The notes under the pieces were generated by a model. It was not told where the DNA came from and ran no database searches. It saw nothing but the letters and a program-made list of their open reading frames with translations. From NCBI GenBank assembly GCA_032622095.1, contig CP136069.1, forward strand, positions 102,702,278 through 102,766,277: a DNA stretch of 64,000 nucleotides, read 5' to 3'. The position numbers and the translations under genes are program-made. This DNA comes from Siphonodentalium dalli. Its lineage: Eukaryota; Mollusca; Scaphopoda; Gadilida; Siphonodentaliidae. Below, piece by piece: positions 60,141 to 64,000 of the stretch; within the stretch, counting starts at the first letter, position 1; every line of letters begins with the position of its first letter.

Positions 60141-61149
60141 TAAATCTCATATAACTGCCCCATTTTGAACCAAATATTAAACCCAATCTAAGAGATCCTT
60201 TGATCTAGTAATTTCAAAGGATATATTTTAGGAGCTGAAGTGAAAACATTCATCTGTCAGGTATACAACTGCACATGGAAATAAAGCTCTTTTAAATTGA
60301 AATGAATGAAGAAGATAACCATTATCCCCCTATTTCTCTAATTTGTCAGATAACATCAACTGTAATTACCACCACATAGCACATCAGAGAGAGATAGGCA
60401 TGTTGCATGTGTTGACTTATTTTGATACTAAGCTTATTGTTGATAGTGAAAGTAATGACTTGTCAAAGAAATTTAGTTTCATTGGGAATGTGAAAAAACA
60501 AGGTAATATGGGTGTTTGACCCTTCAAATGGCAAGGATAATATGTCTCATCCCAATTTTTCTCCCAGACCCTGGACTGATTTCAACCAAATTTGGTGTGG
60601 TGATTCGGGGTACCCCAAGTGGATGTTATAATGGAGATAGCTTTTGATAATTTAATTGATTTTTTTTTTTTTATTAACATTTAAAAAAAAAGAATTTCTT
60701 TACTATTTAAAAATTTAAAAAACAACAACAAAATTTCAATGTTTTCTTTTTGGTCAAGTTGAGCAAGTAGTTGAATCTAAAAAAAAATAAAATCAGAAGT
60801 TAAGTCCCTGGCTCCGCCCACATTTGACACAGTGACCTCATTTGAATAGATCTGAACCCACCCAAGGACCCTTCATACCAAATATGAGCCCAATCGGCAC
60901 GATGGTGCTTGATACAAAGTTGTTTTAATAATTACTATAAAGGAGGGAAAGAGTTATGACCCTGGCTTCGCAAATATTTGACCCAATGACCTCATTTGAA
61001 CGAATCTGAATGTGAGTCACCTAGGGAACATCCGCACCAAATAAGAACATTTTCGGTCTTATGGTTCTGGAGAAGAATTGTTGACGGATGGACGGATGGC
61101 TAGATGGACGGATGGATGGATAACGGACGAGCAGTGATGACTATAGCTC
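60141..61149. repeat. Dispersed repeat ending in GGACGGATGG run; no gene
   Basis: The modules GACCTCATTTGAA (60836 and 60981) and ACCAAATA recur. A GACGGATG-type run (61083-61125) closes the block before CTATAGCTCCACAGGTGAGCT. Bivalve-style non-coding repeat. Confidence 0.55.
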
Positions 61150-61532
61150 CACAGGTGAGCTAAAAACCTATACAAAACGATTGAACACGCCATTAAATAT
61201 CTTCATAGTGGTGAACATCCATACAAAATTTTATTGAGATCTGAGCACTACTGTTCAAGACTACCAAAAAGCCAACATTTCCAGATAAACAAAGATGAAT
61301 AACACTAGAATGGAAAACCCGAACAAAATGATTGAACCCTCTGCTAAAAGTCCTCATAGTACCAAATTTCATTGAGATCCAAGTGCTACTGTTCAAGTTA
61401 TAACCTGAACAGACATCGGCGAACCAATAAACCAACATTTCGAGACAAACAAAGATTAATGACTGACATTCTGAACAAAATGATAGAGTACTCCATCGAA
61501 TGTACTCACAGTAGTGAAAATCCATACCAAAC
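61150..61532 (+). repeat. Tandem repeat of about 125 bp, interrupted
   Basis: Units share ATTGAGATC, GCACTACTGTTCAAG and CCAACATTTCSAGA. The array breaks at 61532 and resumes at about 62275 (ATTGAGATCCGACGAGCACT), so the segment between is an insertion. Confidence 0.7.
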
Positions 61533-62274
61533 TAGAGGTGTGACTGTCCCAATGGGACTACGGATACCCCGTGTTTTTAAAATACTAAGATGTTTCACAT
61601 GTCAGTAAACATTTAGTTAAAATAATAAAATAACAGTTCCCATTGCAGGTGTACAACCATAACCCTAATCTTAAACCTATTGACCAAAAAATGTAGGAAT
61701 AAAAGCTTGGACAAAATTATGTATGTTGGGAAAAAAATTCTAAGTCGAAAAAGGGAATTACTCCACACAAAAAATGTCGGACAGACGTCATAATCGCAGG
61801 TGTACAGGTTCCCATGGTACTAAATATCAGTGCCAAGATTAAAAAACATTGACCGAAAAATGTAGGAATAAAAGCTCGGACAAAATTATGCATGTTGCAA
61901 AAAAAGTTTCTAAGTCGAAAAAGGGGGATAACTCCACCAAAAAATGTCGAACAGACGTCATAATCGTAGGTGCACAAGTTCCCATGGTACTAAATATCTG
62001 TGCCACGTTTTTAAAAAATTGACTGAAAAATGTAGGAATAAAAGCTCGGACAAAAGTTACATGTTGTGAAAATTTTCTAAGTCGAAAAAGGGGGGATAAC
62101 TCCACCAAAAAAAGTCCGACAGACGTCATAATTGCAGGGCACAGGTTCCCATGGTGGTTGATGTCTGTACCAAGGTTCACGGAAATTTGTGTCCACGGAC
62201 GGACGACGGACGGACGACAGCCAAGCTGACTCCAGTATACCCCCCCCCCCCTAACTTCATTGCGGGGGGGTATA
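61533..62274. mobile_element. Candidate 742-bp insertion with internal repeats of about 171 bp
   Basis: It separates two parts of the 61150 array. Three units with AATGTAGGAATAAAAGCT start near 61691, 61858 and 62029. Each is followed by TTCTAAGTCGAAAAAGG, then CAGACGTCATAAT. The right end has TATACCCCCC (62236) facing GGGGGGGTATA (62264). No clear target duplication. Confidence 0.55.
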
Positions 62275-64000
62275 ATTACATTGAGATCCGACGAGCACTA
62301 CTGTTCAAGTTATGACATGAACAGACATCGGACAGATGCCTCCCACGCCTGGTATGAACACCCACCCCACCCCCCCCCCACCCCCCCCCCCCCCCGCATC
62401 AGAACAAACAATCTTGTTGTTCTGTGTTTTAATATCTCTAACTGTAGTTCTATTTAATAAGGAAATATCTAACTTTTGAACAGTTTCACCAAAGTTAGGA
62501 GGTTACTGAAATATGTGGCTTTGTCGTGACCATGAATTCACTTGAATAATATTCCACAATATGGAGGCCACTTCGGTAAGTAAAAGAGTGACCAGTTCTG
62601 AACTTTGTATTTCCAATACGGATATATGGAACCAAAACTATATGCAACAGGATCACGCTGAAGCTACATTTAGCCATGACAACTTAGAATTTAACACTGC
62701 ATCTTAAAATTGAGCATTTAAAATTAAATTGGCCTTTGTAATAACTTTTCTCACCACATGCAGCTTTGTTCCCAGTCTTGGAAGATAGAATTGTCTCAAA
62801 ATTTGTATGTCCCTATTAAATATATGTTCAGTTTGTGGCTCTGCCATGAATGTTTTTTACTCCAACCATCTTCATGCTAAGTCAATAACCTGTGAATGTA
62901 CATAATTGCCATATCATCATCTTATGGGTGGACCACATTGAGTGAATATGCAAGCTAGTTACGTCCAGTTTTCAGACTAAATGATGACGACTGACTAAAC
63001 ACATTAATCTGGTTGGCCAGATCAACTCACAAAGGTATTAAAGTTTGGCCAAGCAAAGTTCATTATTGTTGCAACAGTGTCTATTTGATGGCTGGTGTAA
63101 TGGTATTACTAGATATAAAGTCATGTATTTATTTACCTATGTCGTTATTATCATGTACCTCTAAATATCACCATATACATGCAGTAGGCTCTGGCACTGC
63201 TTATTTATCTTAATCATGGGGTGCACAAAATGGCTGTTTTCCTTTTAAGCTTGGAGTTAAGACGAGCGTGACACACCCACAAGTTCCCCTGGACAATAGG
63301 GGAACTTAATAATTTTTCCAGAAATCTAGTGGTATTAGACACGAGGTATGTGGATTTTATGACCACCAGGTATAGTTTAAGTCAGATATTCCCCTTACTG
63401 TTGGGTATTCAGCCAAATAATCACCTCAATTATTTTTCCCAATACCCGACAGCTCAGGGAATATCCTATACATAAACCACCAAATAGTGCTAGCCTGAAA
63501 ATACCTTCTGTTTGAACCATGACTTCAAAATCTGTAGGTATCTGAAACAAAGAAATTATATTTCTTAGATATAGGGTGCAATGTTCCTTCAAACCTTATT
63601 TCAAAATATTGATAATAGGCCATCATCACATATATGATACTGAAAGCCTTGTGTCCAGCTCAATCATCTTTTGAATCATTGACAAAGTATATTGGCTATC
63701 ACCAATACAATGGATTTTTTTATGACTGCGGTCGAGCACTGTAATAATGTCAACGGTTGTCAAGCGTGGTGGCAGCGTACACAACTTTTGAGTCGTTTAG
63801 TACAACAATGCAGTGAACAGAAAATTATTAGGCTCCCATCCTGAAAAATCTTGTGGCCAAAAGTTTAGCCAAATGAAAATTTTATTAGCCAAATGAAAAA
63901 AAAAATTGGCGAAATGTTTTTTGGCCTAATTAAAAAAAATTTGGCCAAATTATATCCTCATTTTCTTGGCGCTTCACAATTAATGACTAAAATATTTGTT
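62275..64000. other. No gene seen; short repeat tail then non-coding sequence
   Basis: 62275-62340 finishes the interrupted tandem array. A C-rich run occupies 62365-62396. The rest, including an AGCCAAATGAAAA-rich stretch at 63870-63960, shows no recognisable gene. Confidence 0.5.

Overview
This window looks like invertebrate animal DNA, most probably from a bivalve mollusc. It is AT-rich and holds no recognisable host gene on either strand. It is crowded with DIRS-like, CR1-like and L1/Tx1-like retroelements, Helitrons, hAT-, piggyBac- and Academ-like DNA transposons, and short tandem-repeat blocks of a kind common in bivalve genomes. The assignment to bivalves is an inference from repeat style, not from a marker gene.

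The centre (about 10.8-50.2 kb) is one nest of transposable elements. Most junctions can be placed to the base from target-site duplications (TSDs) and from reading frames that resume across each insert. (1) A DIRS-like tyrosine-recombinase retroelement (10,835-50,166) has gag and the first half of its reverse transcriptase (RT) at 11.1-13.08 kb, and RNase H plus tyrosine recombinase at 47.66-49.6 kb. (2) It is split by a hAT-like element (13,086-47,655; 8-bp TSD CTCTGAAG). (3) The hAT element contains a CR1/L2/Jockey-type non-LTR retrotransposon (ORF1 at 13.96 kb, tail ending at 47,174). (4) The non-LTR ORF2 is split by a piggyBac-like MITE (26,432-27,997; TTAA) and by an LTR retrotransposon (28,179-44,862; TSD GTGC). 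A 10-kb block of satellite and fold-back sequence lies between its ORF1 and ORF2. (5) The LTR element carries a Helitron cluster in its left LTR (28,510-34,433). Its chromodomain ORF is split by an 8.36-kb Academ-like DNA transposon (35,626-43,985; TSD ATT) that encodes a roughly 1,550-residue transposase with an XPG/FEN-like acidic-residue pattern. (6) That transposon holds a further MITE, tRNA-like segments and scrambled transposase fragments.

The left flank (1-10.8 kb) holds minisatellites, hairpins and a 6-kb structure with roughly 0.8-kb inverted arms, one arm interrupted by a piggyBac-like MITE. The right flank (50.2-64 kb) holds a decayed L1/Tx1-like element with a 12-bp TSD (52,248-57,313), a second RT fragment, a tandem-repeat field broken by a 938-bp MITE, and more bivalve-style repeats.

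Nearly every coding region is broken by frameshifts, stops or insertions, so I see no intact autonomous element. The value of the window is the relative chronology of the insertions, the Academ-like transposase, and several fresh-looking palindromes.
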